Shown here: piece after piece, positions 18,053 to 27,550 of the stretch
Numbering within the stretch: the first letter of the stretch is position 1
Layout of the letters: the number at the start of each line of letters is the position of its first letter
Source: Ekhidna lutea
Lineage (GTDB): Bacteria; Bacteroidota; Bacteroidia; Cytophagales; Cyclobacteriaceae
NCBI RefSeq assembly: GCF_900188325.1
Contig: NZ_FZPD01000001.1
Span: 434,001-498,000 of the forward strand
Direction of reading: 5' to 3'
DNA length: 64,000 nucleotides
The notes under the pieces: model-generated
Told to the model about the DNA's origin: nothing
Seen by the model: the letters and a program-made list of their open reading frames with translations, nothing else
Database searches by the model: none
Translations under genes and position numbers: made by a program

Positions 18053-18729
18053 TGATTGTCAAATCAAACGGCATTGTTTTGAGCTATATGAAATATGGTG
18101 ATAGCTCGATTATCGCCCGAATCTTCACTGAAGAAAACGGATACGGGTCATACATTGTAAACTCGATCAGAAGTGCGAAATCAAAAAAGAGCATTGGGTA
18201 TTTTCAACCCTTTTCTATTTTAGAGTTGATTTTGTATGTGAAGGAAACACGTGACCTACAGCGAATCTCGGAGTTTAAAAATCATTACCCACTGCATACA
18301 ATCCATAGTGACCTTACTAAAAGCGCGATTACGATGTTTTTATCTGAAGTATTTTCTAAGCTGCTCCAGTCTGAACAATCGCCAAATCCACAGTTATTTG
18401 ATTTTGCTAAAGAATCAATCAAAGCACTGGATCTGTTAGAGCACGGAGTGGCCAACTTTCATTTGCAGTTTTTATTGAAGCTTGGTCCGTTTTTAGGATA
18501 TGCAGTGGATGAAATTGACAACCTCTTTAGCTCAACAGAAAGATTGGCCCCATCTGTTGAAACGCATCATGTCATGGACCGGCTCATGAATGAAAAATAT
18601 GGGGCAGAAATTCCATTGAATCATGAATCCAGAAATGAAAAACTTAACGTCATTCTGGATTACTATCAACATCACGCGCATATTCCAAAACCTAAATCAC
18701 TAGAAGTTCTGAGGAGTATTTTACATTGA
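18052..18729 (+). CDS. recO: DNA repair protein RecO
   Basis: A 225-residue protein with the RecO N-terminal OB-fold (KSNGIVLSYMKYGDSSIIAR) and a helical C-terminal domain (FHLQFLLKLGPFLGYA). RecO loads RecA on SSB-coated DNA in the RecFOR pathway. The ATG overlaps the PorZ-like stop (TAATG). The zinc-binding cysteines found in some RecO proteins are absent, as in several Bacteroidota versions. The next gene starts 53 bases on and probably has its own promoter. Confidence 0.88.
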   Translation: MIVKSNGIVLSYMKYGDSSIIARIFTEENGYGSYIVNSIRSAKSKKSIGYFQPFSILELILYVKETRDLQRISEFKNHYPLHTIHSDLTKSAITMFLSEVFSKLLQSEQSPNPQLFDFAKESIKALDLLEHGVANFHLQFLLKLGPFLGYAVDEIDNLFSSTERLAPSVETHHVMDRLMNEKYGAEIPLNHESRNEKLNVILDYYQHHAHIPKPKSLEVLRSILH

Positions 18730-18782
18730 TTTTCACTATGTTTTTATTCTGATTTATCTTGCTTAGGCAAATTTGACTTGAC

Positions 18783-19745
18783 ATGGAAGAAATATTATAT
18801 GATAAGGTTCCATCGCTTGATTTAGCTGATTTTACCAATGGAACACCTGAACAGAAGAAACAATTTGTGGCTAAACTTGGTGAAGCTTATACCAATATTG
18901 GTTTCGTTTCTATCAAAAACCATGGTCTGTCCGATGAGCTAACCACAAATCTTTATGAGACGGTTGAGAAGTTTTTCAGGTTGCCGGATGATGTAAAGAA
19001 AAAGTACGAAAAGACTGAGCTTGCCGGGCAGAGAGGCTATATAAGCAAGGGTCGGGAGAAAGCCAAGGGTCACAATACGGGTGATTTGAAAGAGTTTTTT
19101 CATGTTGGCCAGCCACCAGAAAATCAGCGCCCGGATTATCCCGATAATATTTGGCCTGAGGAGGTTCCTGAATTAGAAAAACACACTTCAGAGGCCTATA
19201 TGACCTTATTGCAAGCAGGTATTCATATGCTTAGGGCCATTGCACTTTACCTTGAGCTTCCGGAAAATTATTTTGATGATAAGGTACAGGAGGGTAATAG
19301 CATTCTTAGGCCAATCCATTACTTCCCAATTGATGACCCGGATTCACTTCCACCCGATGCAGTTAGAGCTGCCGAACATGGAGATATCAATTTGATCACT
19401 TTATTGATGGGCGCAAGCGCTGATGGACTACAAGTTCTTCGAAGAGATGGGAAGTGGATTCCAATCACGGCACTTCCTGATCAGATTGTGGTGAATGTGG
19501 GGGACATGCTTGAGCGTCACACCAACGGCAAGTTGAAGTCAACAATTCACCGTGTGGTAAATCCGCCGAGGGAGCTAATGCATACCTCTCGATTCTCTAT
19601 TCCATTCTTTATGCACCCCGTTTCTGAGATGGATCTTTCCTGTTTGGAAGGATGTATTGATAAAGAAAACCCAAAATCATTTGAAGACATTACAGCTGGT
19701 GAGTTTCTGGATGAAAGACTTAAAGAAATAGGACTGAAGGCCTAG
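18783..19745 (+). CDS. 2-oxoglutarate/Fe(II)-dependent oxygenase, isopenicillin N synthase family
   Basis: A 320-residue protein with the DIOX_N segment (PSLDLADFT, GFVSIKNHGL) and the jelly-roll core. The iron ligands are visible as the H-x-D of AAEHGDINLITLL and the distal His of STIHRVVNP; the 2-oxoglutarate Arg-x-Ser lies in SRFSIPFF. It should hydroxylate or oxidise a small molecule, but the substrate cannot be inferred. It precedes a chromate-type transporter by 3 bases, so the two are co-transcribed. Confidence 0.88.
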   Translation: MEEILYDKVPSLDLADFTNGTPEQKKQFVAKLGEAYTNIGFVSIKNHGLSDELTTNLYETVEKFFRLPDDVKKKYEKTELAGQRGYISKGREKAKGHNTGDLKEFFHVGQPPENQRPDYPDNIWPEEVPELEKHTSEAYMTLLQAGIHMLRAIALYLELPENYFDDKVQEGNSILRPIHYFPIDDPDSLPPDAVRAAEHGDINLITLLMGASADGLQVLRRDGKWIPITALPDQIVVNVGDMLERHTNGKLKSTIHRVVNPPRELMHTSRFSIPFFMHPVSEMDLSCLEGCIDKENPKSFEDITAGEFLDERLKEIGLKA

Positions 19746-19748
19746 GTA

Positions 19749-20930
19749 ATGTCTATTAGAAGAGTTAGAAATATCATTTTTTTGAAAGATGTCTCCATCT
19801 TATCCCTAACTGCTTTTGGTGGTCCTCAGGGACATTTTGGGATGTTTCTTGATCTCTTGGTGGGGAAGAGAGGCTATCTAACAGAGGAAGACCTTATTGA
19901 GTTATATGCTTTGTGCCAGATTCTTCCGGGACCTACTTCCACACAAACCATCACCGCGCTAGGCTATAAAATAGGAGGTCCAAATCTTGCATACCTCACC
20001 TTGCTGGTTTGGATGTTTCCAGCCTTTTGTATCATGACCACATTGGCTATTTTGGTCACCACCGCCCAGGATTTGAATTTTTCACTTGATTTTATCCGGT
20101 TCATAGAGCCGATTGCCGTTGGCATTGTGGCGTATTCATCTTACCGTATTTCAATCAAGGTGGTCAACACCAAAGTTGGCGTTGGATTAATGATACTGTC
20201 GGCTTTTGCGTCATTTATTTTTAAGTCTCCTTATGCCTTTCCGATTTTGATTTTGTTTGGCGGGCTGGCTACCACGTGGAAATATAAGAAGCAACCGATC
20301 GAAGAAAAAGAACGCATCAAAGTCAAATGGGCCAACCTTATTTTGTGGGTGTCGGTTCTGGTATTTGCTGCAGTGTTAGGTGGAGTAACTCAGTATCAAC
20401 CCATCAAGCTTTTTGAGAATTTTTACCGTAATGGCAGTTTGATTTTTGGTGGAGGTCAGGTGTTGGTGCCGTTGCTTTATACTGAATTTGTGGAGTTTAA
20501 GCAGTATCTGACATCCCAGGAATTTGTTTCTGGGTATGGTTTTGTACAAGCGATCCCAGGTCCTGTGTTTTCATTTAGTGCTTATGTTGGGGCGATTAGT
20601 GCCAGAGATTTGGGTATGGCAGGTCAACTATTGGGAGCGGGCATGGCAGCTATTGGAGTGTTTTTGCCGGGTACCTTTTTGATATTTTTTGTCATCCGTT
20701 TTTGGGAACAACTAAAAAAATACCGAATAGTTAAAGCTTCTCTGGAGGGAATTGTAGCAGTAAGTGCCGGAATGGTGATAGCCGCTGCATTTTTACTCTT
20801 CATGCCTATGGAGCAGAAGCCTATAAATTTTATCCTTTTGTTTGCGACAGTTGGTATGATGCACTTTACAAAAATTCCTACTCCGCTTATTATTGTTGGT
20901 GGGCTCGTGTTCGGTATCGTGATAGCATAA
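19749..20930 (+). CDS. chrA: chromate transporter (CHR family), two-domain
   Basis: A 393-residue membrane protein with two homologous CHR halves. The first has TAFGGPQGHFGMF and ILPGPTSTQ; the second has IFGGGQVLVPLL and QAIPGPVFSFSAYVG. These pairs are the family signature. About ten transmembrane segments are expected. ChrA exports chromate or takes up sulfate-like anions depending on the organism, so chromate efflux here is family-level inference. A bidirectional terminator follows. Confidence 0.9.
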   Translation: MSIRRVRNIIFLKDVSILSLTAFGGPQGHFGMFLDLLVGKRGYLTEEDLIELYALCQILPGPTSTQTITALGYKIGGPNLAYLTLLVWMFPAFCIMTTLAILVTTAQDLNFSLDFIRFIEPIAVGIVAYSSYRISIKVVNTKVGVGLMILSAFASFIFKSPYAFPILILFGGLATTWKYKKQPIEEKERIKVKWANLILWVSVLVFAAVLGGVTQYQPIKLFENFYRNGSLIFGGGQVLVPLLYTEFVEFKQYLTSQEFVSGYGFVQAIPGPVFSFSAYVGAISARDLGMAGQLLGAGMAAIGVFLPGTFLIFFVIRFWEQLKKYRIVKASLEGIVAVSAGMVIAAAFLLFMPMEQKPINFILLFATVGMMHFTKIPTPLIIVGGLVFGIVIA

Positions 20931-20933
20931 AAA

Positions 20934-20963
20934 AGCCCCACAAGTCAGTGGACAAGTGGGGCT
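20934..20963. terminator. bidirectional terminator between chrA and ompH
   Basis: AGCCCCAC (20934-20941) pairs with GTGGGGCT (20956-20963). A-rich and T-rich flanks on the two sides would serve both convergent genes. Confidence 0.75.
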
Positions 20964-20982
20964 GAATTTTAATGCTCTGCTT

Positions 20983-21516
20983 TTATTTGTTTCCTCCTGC
21001 TGGTGGATCAATACCAAGTTTTTTCAACACAAGGTTCGTTACATTATCTTCTTCACGAGCATAAAGAAGGATGCTCTGCCCATTTGCTGTCATGTTGAAT
21101 ACATGCGAGTATCCATTCTCTTTAGAAACCTGCTCAATAGCTGTCCCTATTTTTTCGAAAGCTGGCTGAAGTAGCTGATTTCTTTTGTTTAACATAGAGT
21201 TTTGAGCGTTTTGCTCAAATTCCTGAATGGAAGTTTGCAGATTGACAATTTCGCTTTCTTTATCAGCTCTCACAACGTCAGTATATCCTTGTGCATTTTG
21301 CTGATAGTCTGCAACTTTAGCCTGATAGTCTGCATACTTTGCTTCAAGCTGAGCAGATAGCTGTTTGTCGTAAGCGGATAGCTCACTTTCAATTTGTTTT
21401 GCTTCAGGCATAAGGCTCAAAACGTACTCTACATTTGTATAGCCTATTTTTAACTGCGCCATTACTCCAAAACCGATTACAGCAAGGGCAGTACTTAGTA
21501 AAATTCTAGCTTTCAT
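20983..21516 (-). CDS. OmpH/Skp family periplasmic chaperone
   Basis: A 177-residue protein with a signal peptide (about residues 1-20), the Skp opening KIGYTNVEYVLSLMPEAKQI, a long coiled-coil hairpin (about 45-125) and a folded return segment ending LKKLGIDPP. Skp-family trimers carry unfolded outer-membrane proteins to the BAM complex. It is the distal member of the bamA-ompH-ompH set, 71 bases beyond its paralogue. Confidence 0.88.
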   Translation of the reverse strand: MKARILLSTALAVIGFGVMAQLKIGYTNVEYVLSLMPEAKQIESELSAYDKQLSAQLEAKYADYQAKVADYQQNAQGYTDVVRADKESEIVNLQTSIQEFEQNAQNSMLNKRNQLLQPAFEKIGTAIEQVSKENGYSHVFNMTANGQSILLYAREEDNVTNLVLKKLGIDPPAGGNK

Positions 21517-21587
21517 ATCTAATTAACTTTTCGTTTTTATGGTTTGGACTTTCGTCCGTTGGTTCAATTAAGATTCAAATTTTATGC

Positions 21588-22121
21588 TCAATTATTATCT
21601 ACACTTTGATTTTCTACCAATCCAAGATCTTCAAGCACGAAATCAGTGTAATCATGGATAGGATCCGTATAGATCATCACCAGATCTCCTGACTTATCAA
21701 AAACAATTTGTAGTCTGTTATTCTTAGCAACACGCTCTACCGCCTCGAACACTTGATCCTGAACGGGCTTCACAAGTTCTTTTTTCTTAAGAAAATAAAG
21801 ACCATCAAAGCCAAAAATCGATTGCTGGTATTCCTTTACTTCGTTCCACTTTCGTTCAATCTCCGCGTTCCGCTCTTCCCACATTTCTTTGGTCAACAGG
21901 ACTTCTTCAGCTTTTAACTCTACTTCCATAGCTTCTACCTTTTGGTACATGTCCTGGATTTCTCCCTCCCAGCCTTTTGCTAACTTTTCAATTTCAGCCT
22001 GTGCATCTTTATACTCAGGCATTTTCTCTAAAATGTATTGAGTATCTACATACCCAAATTTTTGCGCAAATGTAGTCGTGGTAAGAATCAGACCAAAAAA
22101 CAGTAGAGATATCTTTTTCAT
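21588..22121 (-). CDS. OmpH/Skp family periplasmic chaperone
   Basis: The start at 22121 (MKKISLLFFGLILTTTTFAQ) is preferred because it gives a normal signal peptide; the frame extends to 22142. The mature protein opens KFGYVDTQYILEKMPEYKDA and has a coiled-coil hairpin with a Glu/Lys-rich tip (about residues 40-115). It is a diverged paralogue of the adjacent OmpH gene. It directly follows bamA and should be co-expressed with it. Confidence 0.88.
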   Translation of the reverse strand: MKKISLLFFGLILTTTTFAQKFGYVDTQYILEKMPEYKDAQAEIEKLAKGWEGEIQDMYQKVEAMEVELKAEEVLLTKEMWEERNAEIERKWNEVKEYQQSIFGFDGLYFLKKKELVKPVQDQVFEAVERVAKNNRLQIVFDKSGDLVMIYTDPIHDYTDFVLEDLGLVENQSVDNN

Positions 22122-22145
22122 AGCGTTGTTATTTAGACCCACACA

Positions 22146-24800
22146 TTAGCGTATCTGTTGGCCAATGGAGAAGTGGAACTGAGGACCTGCATTTTGAAGT
22201 GTACCGGGTACTCTGTCAAATCCATATGCCCAATCAATTCCCATTAGTCCAAACGCTGGCATAAAGATTCTAAGGCCCACACCCGCAGATTTTTTTATGT
22301 TGTAAGGGTTAAACTCTGCAAATCGATCCCAGTTATTACCCCCCTCAACAAATGTTAGTGCATAGATTGTGGCTGACTGAGCTAGTGAAATCGGGTACCT
22401 GACCTCCATCACATACTTATTGAAGAGTGTACCCCCCTCAATATTATTCTCCTGATCGAATGGGGTTATGGAGTTGTTTGGATAGCCTCTTAATCCTACA
22501 ACATCAGTACCAAGCAGGAAGTTTTGACCCGTAAGTCCGTCTCCCCCAAGCTGGAACCGTTCGAATGGTCCCACGTCTGCGGTGCTGGTGTACGACCCAA
22601 TGTAGCCAAAGTGCGCTCTTGCAGCTAGTACCAGTTTACCTGCCAATGTCAGATAATATTTACTATCAAAATTCCACTTATGGTATTCTAGCCATTTGTA
22701 TCTCTGCTCTGGTGTTGCGTTCTCATAATCCAGGTCTCTCCAAAGTGAGAATGGAGGCGTGAATGATGCACTTAGAGATAAACTTGATCCATTACGTGGA
22801 TACATTGGCTGATTCACTGAGTTTCTTGCAATTGTGGTATTTAAAGTGAAACTATTGGCGTCTCCGGTGTTAAATCCAAGTGAGCGACTACCAAACTGGA
22901 AAAGGTCATATCGTTGGTAAGAAACACCCGTACTTACTGTAAAAAAGTCATCCGGCCATTTCACTCTTCTTCCGAGTGATGCTGAAACACCCGTAACTTT
23001 TAGCCAACCCAAGGTTTCATTGCTAAAACGGTTGATCGATCGTTGTATGGACTTGCTGTAGCTTAATCCGAAGGAGTTAGGCTTTCTTCCTCCCAGCCAT
23101 GGTTCCACGAAACTAAATGAGTAACTCTGGAAGTTTCGACCATTGGCCTGGAATCTAAGTGATAGACTTTGACCATCACCCACTGGCAAGCCTCTCCAGT
23201 TTTCAGGCTTTGTAATATTTCTTACTGAGAAGTTATTGAATGTAACTCCGAAAGTACCAACGAAACCAAAGGCACCTCCCCATCCTCCGGAAAGCTCGAT
23301 TTGGTCATTGGATCGCTCGACAAGTTGCCATTCTATATCTACTGTTTCGTTGATTGGATCAGGAATTGGAACAGGGTTCACTTGCTCCGGATCGAAGTAT
23401 CCAAGTTGAGAAAGTTCTCGCTGCGTTCTGATCAATTCAGCCCTACTGAACTTGTCTCCCGGACGGGTTCTAAGCTCGCGTAGGATTACATGGTCGTTCG
23501 TTTTATTGTTTCCGCTGATTATCACCTTATCGATGGTAGCTTGTGCACCTTCGTAGACTCTCATTTCAAGATCTATCGAATCCTGCTGCACACCTACTTC
23601 CACTGGATTAATACTGAAGAATAAATAGCCATCATCCATGTAGAGTGAGCTAATATCTGCTCCATTAGGATTGAAATTCAGCTTTTTATTAACCAGGTCA
23701 AGGTCGTAAACGTCTCCTTTTTCGATTGCTAATATTCTGGAAAGCTGATCGTCTGAATACACGTAATTTCCAGTCCATGAAATATTTCTAAAGTAGTACT
23801 TGTCCCCTTCATCCACCTTCAAGTCAATATTCATGTATTTATTGGAGATGTCGTAGGTTGTGTCAGCAATGATCTCGGCATCTCTATAGCCTTTGGAGTT
23901 ATAAAATCCAATAAGGAAGTCTTTATCAGCTTCATAATCTTCCTTGACGAATTTGGCAGCTTTGAAGAAGTTCAGATTAACATGAGTGGCCATGTACTCT
24001 CTCATCTCTTCCTTGGAAACCTTCCTGGAGTTCTTAATGAAATTGAAAAGATTAGGTGGCCAAATCATTTTGGCAGTGGTTTCTATGATCTCAGTAGGCA
24101 ATGAAAACTTAGGCACCATTCCTGTTTTCTTAAACTTTGACCGAAGCTTCGCAGAAGTAAATGCTTCATTACCGTCAAATCGAATATTCCGAATTTTAAC
24201 TTTTTGGCCTTGATCGATAACGATTTTCAGATAGGCACTATTCCTAAGAATGGTGTCTGCTTGTTGGAAAACATCAATTTCCGCGTTTAGGAAACCTTTG
24301 CTTTCCATGTACTTCATCACAGCAAGCTCAGTGTTTTTGATTACTACATCGGTGAGAACTTTACCCCTTATGAGACCTATTTTATCTTCAATTTCTCCCT
24401 GCTTGGTTTTACTCACACCCTCAATGATATACTTGGTCAATCTTGGCCGCTCACTGAGCTCAATAACTAACCAGATTTTATCTCCTTCAACTTTGGATGC
24501 AAAGATTGAAACATTGCCAATGATGCCCTGATTCCAAAGCTTTTTGATTGCCTGGGTAATTTCATCACCTGGAACTTTTATTTTATCTCCTACACGTAAG
24601 CCGGACAAAGAAATCAGCGCATTATTGTCCAAAAATTGAACGCCTCGTACTTCAATATCTGCGATTTCGTATTCCTTTGGGCTGGAATAGTTTATCGACA
24701 CTCCTCCATTCGATTGGCCCTGATTTCTTCCGAAAACAACTTGTGAATAAGATTCACAAATGGCCAAAATGGCCAAAACTACTAGTAATATTTTTTTCAT
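22146..24800 (-). CDS. bamA: outer-membrane protein assembly factor BamA
   Basis: An 884-residue Omp85 protein: signal peptide (about 1-19), five POTRA domains (about 45-470, with YEIADIEVRGVQFL and AQATIDKVIISGNNKTND) and a C-terminal 16-strand barrel ending FHFSIGQQIR. The lid-lock motif region VGLRGY is present. BamA inserts beta-barrel proteins into the outer membrane. Its start overlaps uppS by 4 bases and the two Skp-like genes follow, the usual Bacteroidota arrangement. Confidence 0.95.
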   Translation of the reverse strand: MKKILLVVLAILAICESYSQVVFGRNQGQSNGGVSINYSSPKEYEIADIEVRGVQFLDNNALISLSGLRVGDKIKVPGDEITQAIKKLWNQGIIGNVSIFASKVEGDKIWLVIELSERPRLTKYIIEGVSKTKQGEIEDKIGLIRGKVLTDVVIKNTELAVMKYMESKGFLNAEIDVFQQADTILRNSAYLKIVIDQGQKVKIRNIRFDGNEAFTSAKLRSKFKKTGMVPKFSLPTEIIETTAKMIWPPNLFNFIKNSRKVSKEEMREYMATHVNLNFFKAAKFVKEDYEADKDFLIGFYNSKGYRDAEIIADTTYDISNKYMNIDLKVDEGDKYYFRNISWTGNYVYSDDQLSRILAIEKGDVYDLDLVNKKLNFNPNGADISSLYMDDGYLFFSINPVEVGVQQDSIDLEMRVYEGAQATIDKVIISGNNKTNDHVILRELRTRPGDKFSRAELIRTQRELSQLGYFDPEQVNPVPIPDPINETVDIEWQLVERSNDQIELSGGWGGAFGFVGTFGVTFNNFSVRNITKPENWRGLPVGDGQSLSLRFQANGRNFQSYSFSFVEPWLGGRKPNSFGLSYSKSIQRSINRFSNETLGWLKVTGVSASLGRRVKWPDDFFTVSTGVSYQRYDLFQFGSRSLGFNTGDANSFTLNTTIARNSVNQPMYPRNGSSLSLSASFTPPFSLWRDLDYENATPEQRYKWLEYHKWNFDSKYYLTLAGKLVLAARAHFGYIGSYTSTADVGPFERFQLGGDGLTGQNFLLGTDVVGLRGYPNNSITPFDQENNIEGGTLFNKYVMEVRYPISLAQSATIYALTFVEGGNNWDRFAEFNPYNIKKSAGVGLRIFMPAFGLMGIDWAYGFDRVPGTLQNAGPQFHFSIGQQIR

Positions 24801-25537
24801 GCTTTCACTTGATCGCTCGTCTTTCCAAACCTTCTTTCCCTTTTTTGATAGGATAGAATCGCTTCGTATAAATCTTTTTTTCTAAAATCGGGCCAAAGTA
24901 CATCAGTAAAGTGTAATTCTGTATAGGCCATTTGCCACAATAAGAAATTACTTATCCGCATCTCACCGCTTGTTCTAATTAACAAGTCTGGATTCGGTAT
25001 TCCTGCAGTTGATAGATGCTCATCTATGTCTGAAGGTTCGATGCAGGTCATTTCTTTTTGTAAAATTTGGTTCATGGCGTTTACCAAATCCCATTTTCCA
25101 CTATAATTAAGAGCCAGTATTAAATTCATGCCGCTATTTTCCTTTGTGCATGTTATTGCCTCTTGCAGTCTGTTCTGCGCTTTTGCTGGAAGACCTGAAG
25201 TTTCACCAATCGTACTTAGCCTAATGTTGTTTTTTTGAAGCGTTGGGAGTTCATCCTTGATCGTATTTACCAGAAGGGTCATTAAACTATCCACTTCGTA
25301 TTTGGGCCTTTCCCAATTTTCAGTTGAAAAAGCATAGAGTGTTAAGTGCTTTACACCAACTTCTGCAGATCCTTCGGTAGCAGATCGTACCGCTTCAATA
25401 GCATTTTGGTGACCGAAAATTCGTTTCACTCCCTGCTTCTGCGCCCATCTACCATTCCCGTCCATAATTATAGCTATATGCTCAGGGATGTTGCTTTGCT
25501 CTATTTGATTTTTCAGTTCCTCCAACGCCATTTTCAA
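24797..25537 (-). CDS. uppS: undecaprenyl diphosphate synthase (isoprenyl transferase)
   Basis: A 246-residue cis-prenyltransferase that makes the C55 carrier for cell-wall synthesis. The catalytic motif MDGNGRWAQKQG (about residues 24-35), the LTLYAFSTENWERP block and the C-terminal RTSGEMRISNFLLWQ are all present. The first codons (MKMALEEL) leave the exact start open between the two Met codons. It overlaps bamA by 4 bases. Confidence 0.95.
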   Translation of the reverse strand: MKMALEELKNQIEQSNIPEHIAIIMDGNGRWAQKQGVKRIFGHQNAIEAVRSATEGSAEVGVKHLTLYAFSTENWERPKYEVDSLMTLLVNTIKDELPTLQKNNIRLSTIGETSGLPAKAQNRLQEAITCTKENSGMNLILALNYSGKWDLVNAMNQILQKEMTCIEPSDIDEHLSTAGIPNPDLLIRTSGEMRISNFLLWQMAYTELHFTDVLWPDFRKKDLYEAILSYQKRERRFGKTSDQVKA

Positions 25538-25600
25538 AAAGGCTACAAAAATGGACTTTTTTTTACTTAAAGGGAATGAAAACCAATGATTTAACTTCTA

Positions 25601-26290
25601 TTAACGAGAAAGAATTGACTGATTAGGTCGATAAGGGAATGGGCAAGGAACATTGAACAAGGTGATACTAAAGGTGATGCCTGAAAAGAAGTACCAATCA
25701 TCATCCTTAGGGTTGCCATATTGGTAATCTTTGATCGTTTGATCACCATCAGAAATTCCATCTAAATGATCAAAGAAAGTCTTCCTTGCTCCTGCTTCAA
25801 ATCCGATCGTATATTTTTTTTGTATTAGGTATTTGAAACCAACTCCAACAGGCAGGACTGGTTGTATAGACCCTACATCTTCATTTGCAGGCGCGTCGCT
25901 AAAATTAAAGAAACCAACTCCTCCGAAAATATATGGTGAATAGTTTACTCTTGAATCTTCCGTTTTGAAATCGAGAAAATGGTACTCGAAAACAGATGAG
26001 AATTCCAGAATAGTAGAGTTAAAGGAATGACCTCTTTCGACAGCAAATGCGTCGATTGGCGTTTCAGAGCCTCGAACTTTCCCAACCGTTAATGCAAGTC
26101 GAATAGTTAAAATTTCAGAGAAATTCATGCGGTAAAACCCCGTTCCCGCAATGGATGAAGTGCTGAAACTAAACCCGCGCACTAAATCTCCCGAGTAGTT
26201 CATTGATCCAACTCCACCACCGAACTCCATAAATTGCGAATTGGCACTGAAGCTGATTATTACAAGAAAGCTTAAAAATAGTTTCTTCAA
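25601..26290 (-). CDS. DUF6089 family outer-membrane barrel protein
   Basis: A 229-residue protein with a signal peptide (residues 1-18) and an eight-strand-like barrel pattern (FMEFGGGVGSMNYSGDLV, YSPYIFGGVGFFNF, YTIGFEAGARKTFF). The opening and the motif around MNYSGDLV match DUF6089, a Bacteroidota family commonly located beside uppS and bamA. It follows a related barrel gene by 3 bases. A structural or assembly role in the outer membrane is likely, but the function is undefined. Confidence 0.78.
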   Translation of the reverse strand: MKKLFLSFLVIISFSANSQFMEFGGGVGSMNYSGDLVRGFSFSTSSIAGTGFYRMNFSEILTIRLALTVGKVRGSETPIDAFAVERGHSFNSTILEFSSVFEYHFLDFKTEDSRVNYSPYIFGGVGFFNFSDAPANEDVGSIQPVLPVGVGFKYLIQKKYTIGFEAGARKTFFDHLDGISDGDQTIKDYQYGNPKDDDWYFFSGITFSITLFNVPCPFPYRPNQSILSR

Positions 26291-26293
26291 TTT

Positions 26294-27391
26294 TTATCTG
26301 TATTTCGCTCTTTTTCTGGTAGTGCTTCCCAGAACATAGCTCAATTTGAGTTGAGTAACGAAGAACATGTCATTATCGTCTGGATTACCACGCCTTGACC
26401 CATCAATTCCAGTTCCGACGTTACCTTCGATATAATAACTATGACCCTGATTATGGTTATTAAGAATTCTCAAATTAGTTATATCTCTAGCTTCCCCTTT
26501 GGAACTAACAGGGACTGAACCTCGGTCAGACATGATTCTTGCTAAAACCCCATCATTATCTTCAAGTGTTTGCAGGCTAACATATTCAGTGCTAACGTCA
26601 TCGATATAGTCTGTAAAGAGGTACCTAATGCCAAGCTCAATTCCTGCATTTAATTGTGTATTGGGTAGCCTGATCTGAGCACCAAGAGCTACTGGAAGTG
26701 AGAAGGCGATTGATTTGTACGGTTCAACAATGCCCAAATTCTGTCCTTCTGTCCCCAAAGGTCTCAATTTAACCCATTCACCAGCCTGAGGGGCCGGGGT
26801 GGTTGAATCTGTGCCACCAGCCTGATGGTCAAACTCAGGCACTTTTCCTTTAGGTTCATGGTGAAACACCGTTCCTCCAAGTGACAGGTAGGCATTGAAT
26901 GGAAGTCTTTGATTGGGTCCTCCATGGTTTGGGAACAAAAATATTTGCAACGCAAGTCTGAACTCTTTAATATCGTTTCTGAAACTCAAATTTCGGGCAT
27001 ACCTGGGGAACCCATCTTCCGTCCCAGGGTCAGATGTAAAATCATCTCCAAATATTCTAACCCAATTAATATCTGCTGTTATAGCTAATGAGTGATGAAA
27101 CTTATAACCCCCGGACAATCCAAATCCTGGTCTGGTGAAAGAAACATCTGTACTTGCTGCTTTATTCACAGGAGCCAAATCTCCAAAGTAGTTTCCGGCA
27201 TTTACCTGTGCTCCCACAAAAAGATAAGGCTCAAATCTACCATATCCTCTAATACCACCTTTGTAGTGCGAAACTTTTCGATTAGTTTTCTTTCTTGCTT
27301 TGTACTTATTTTTTCGCTGTGCTTCAGCATTATCCGCTAGCCCCAACATGGCTACAGAAAGGATAATTACTAATAGGCTTTTGAGTTTCAT
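26294..27391 (-). CDS. outer-membrane beta-barrel protein, DUF6089-like
   Basis: A 365-residue protein with a signal peptide (about 1-24), a short Lys-rich segment (RKNKYKARKKTNRK) and a long barrel-type region with Gly/aromatic strands (FEPYLFVGAQVNAGNYFGDL, PGFGLSGGYKFHHSLAITAD). It resembles the neighbouring DUF6089 protein but is longer. It is the first gene of this pair, 159 bases downstream of nadK. The basic segment after the signal may contact peptidoglycan or LPS; that is speculation. Confidence 0.68.
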   Translation of the reverse strand: MKLKSLLVIILSVAMLGLADNAEAQRKNKYKARKKTNRKVSHYKGGIRGYGRFEPYLFVGAQVNAGNYFGDLAPVNKAASTDVSFTRPGFGLSGGYKFHHSLAITADINWVRIFGDDFTSDPGTEDGFPRYARNLSFRNDIKEFRLALQIFLFPNHGGPNQRLPFNAYLSLGGTVFHHEPKGKVPEFDHQAGGTDSTTPAPQAGEWVKLRPLGTEGQNLGIVEPYKSIAFSLPVALGAQIRLPNTQLNAGIELGIRYLFTDYIDDVSTEYVSLQTLEDNDGVLARIMSDRGSVPVSSKGEARDITNLRILNNHNQGHSYYIEGNVGTGIDGSRRGNPDDNDMFFVTQLKLSYVLGSTTRKRAKYR

Positions 27392-27550
27392 AATTCACTC
27401 TTTATAAACACAAAAATATGTGTTTGATTATTCTTTTGTTTGCCTTCCTGTTATAAAAGACTAATTCTCAAGGCTTAAAAGTAGGAAAAGAAAGTTCTTT
27501 TTCGTCTGAAAAAACTGCCAATTCAACAAAATTTCAGCTTAAAATCAAAT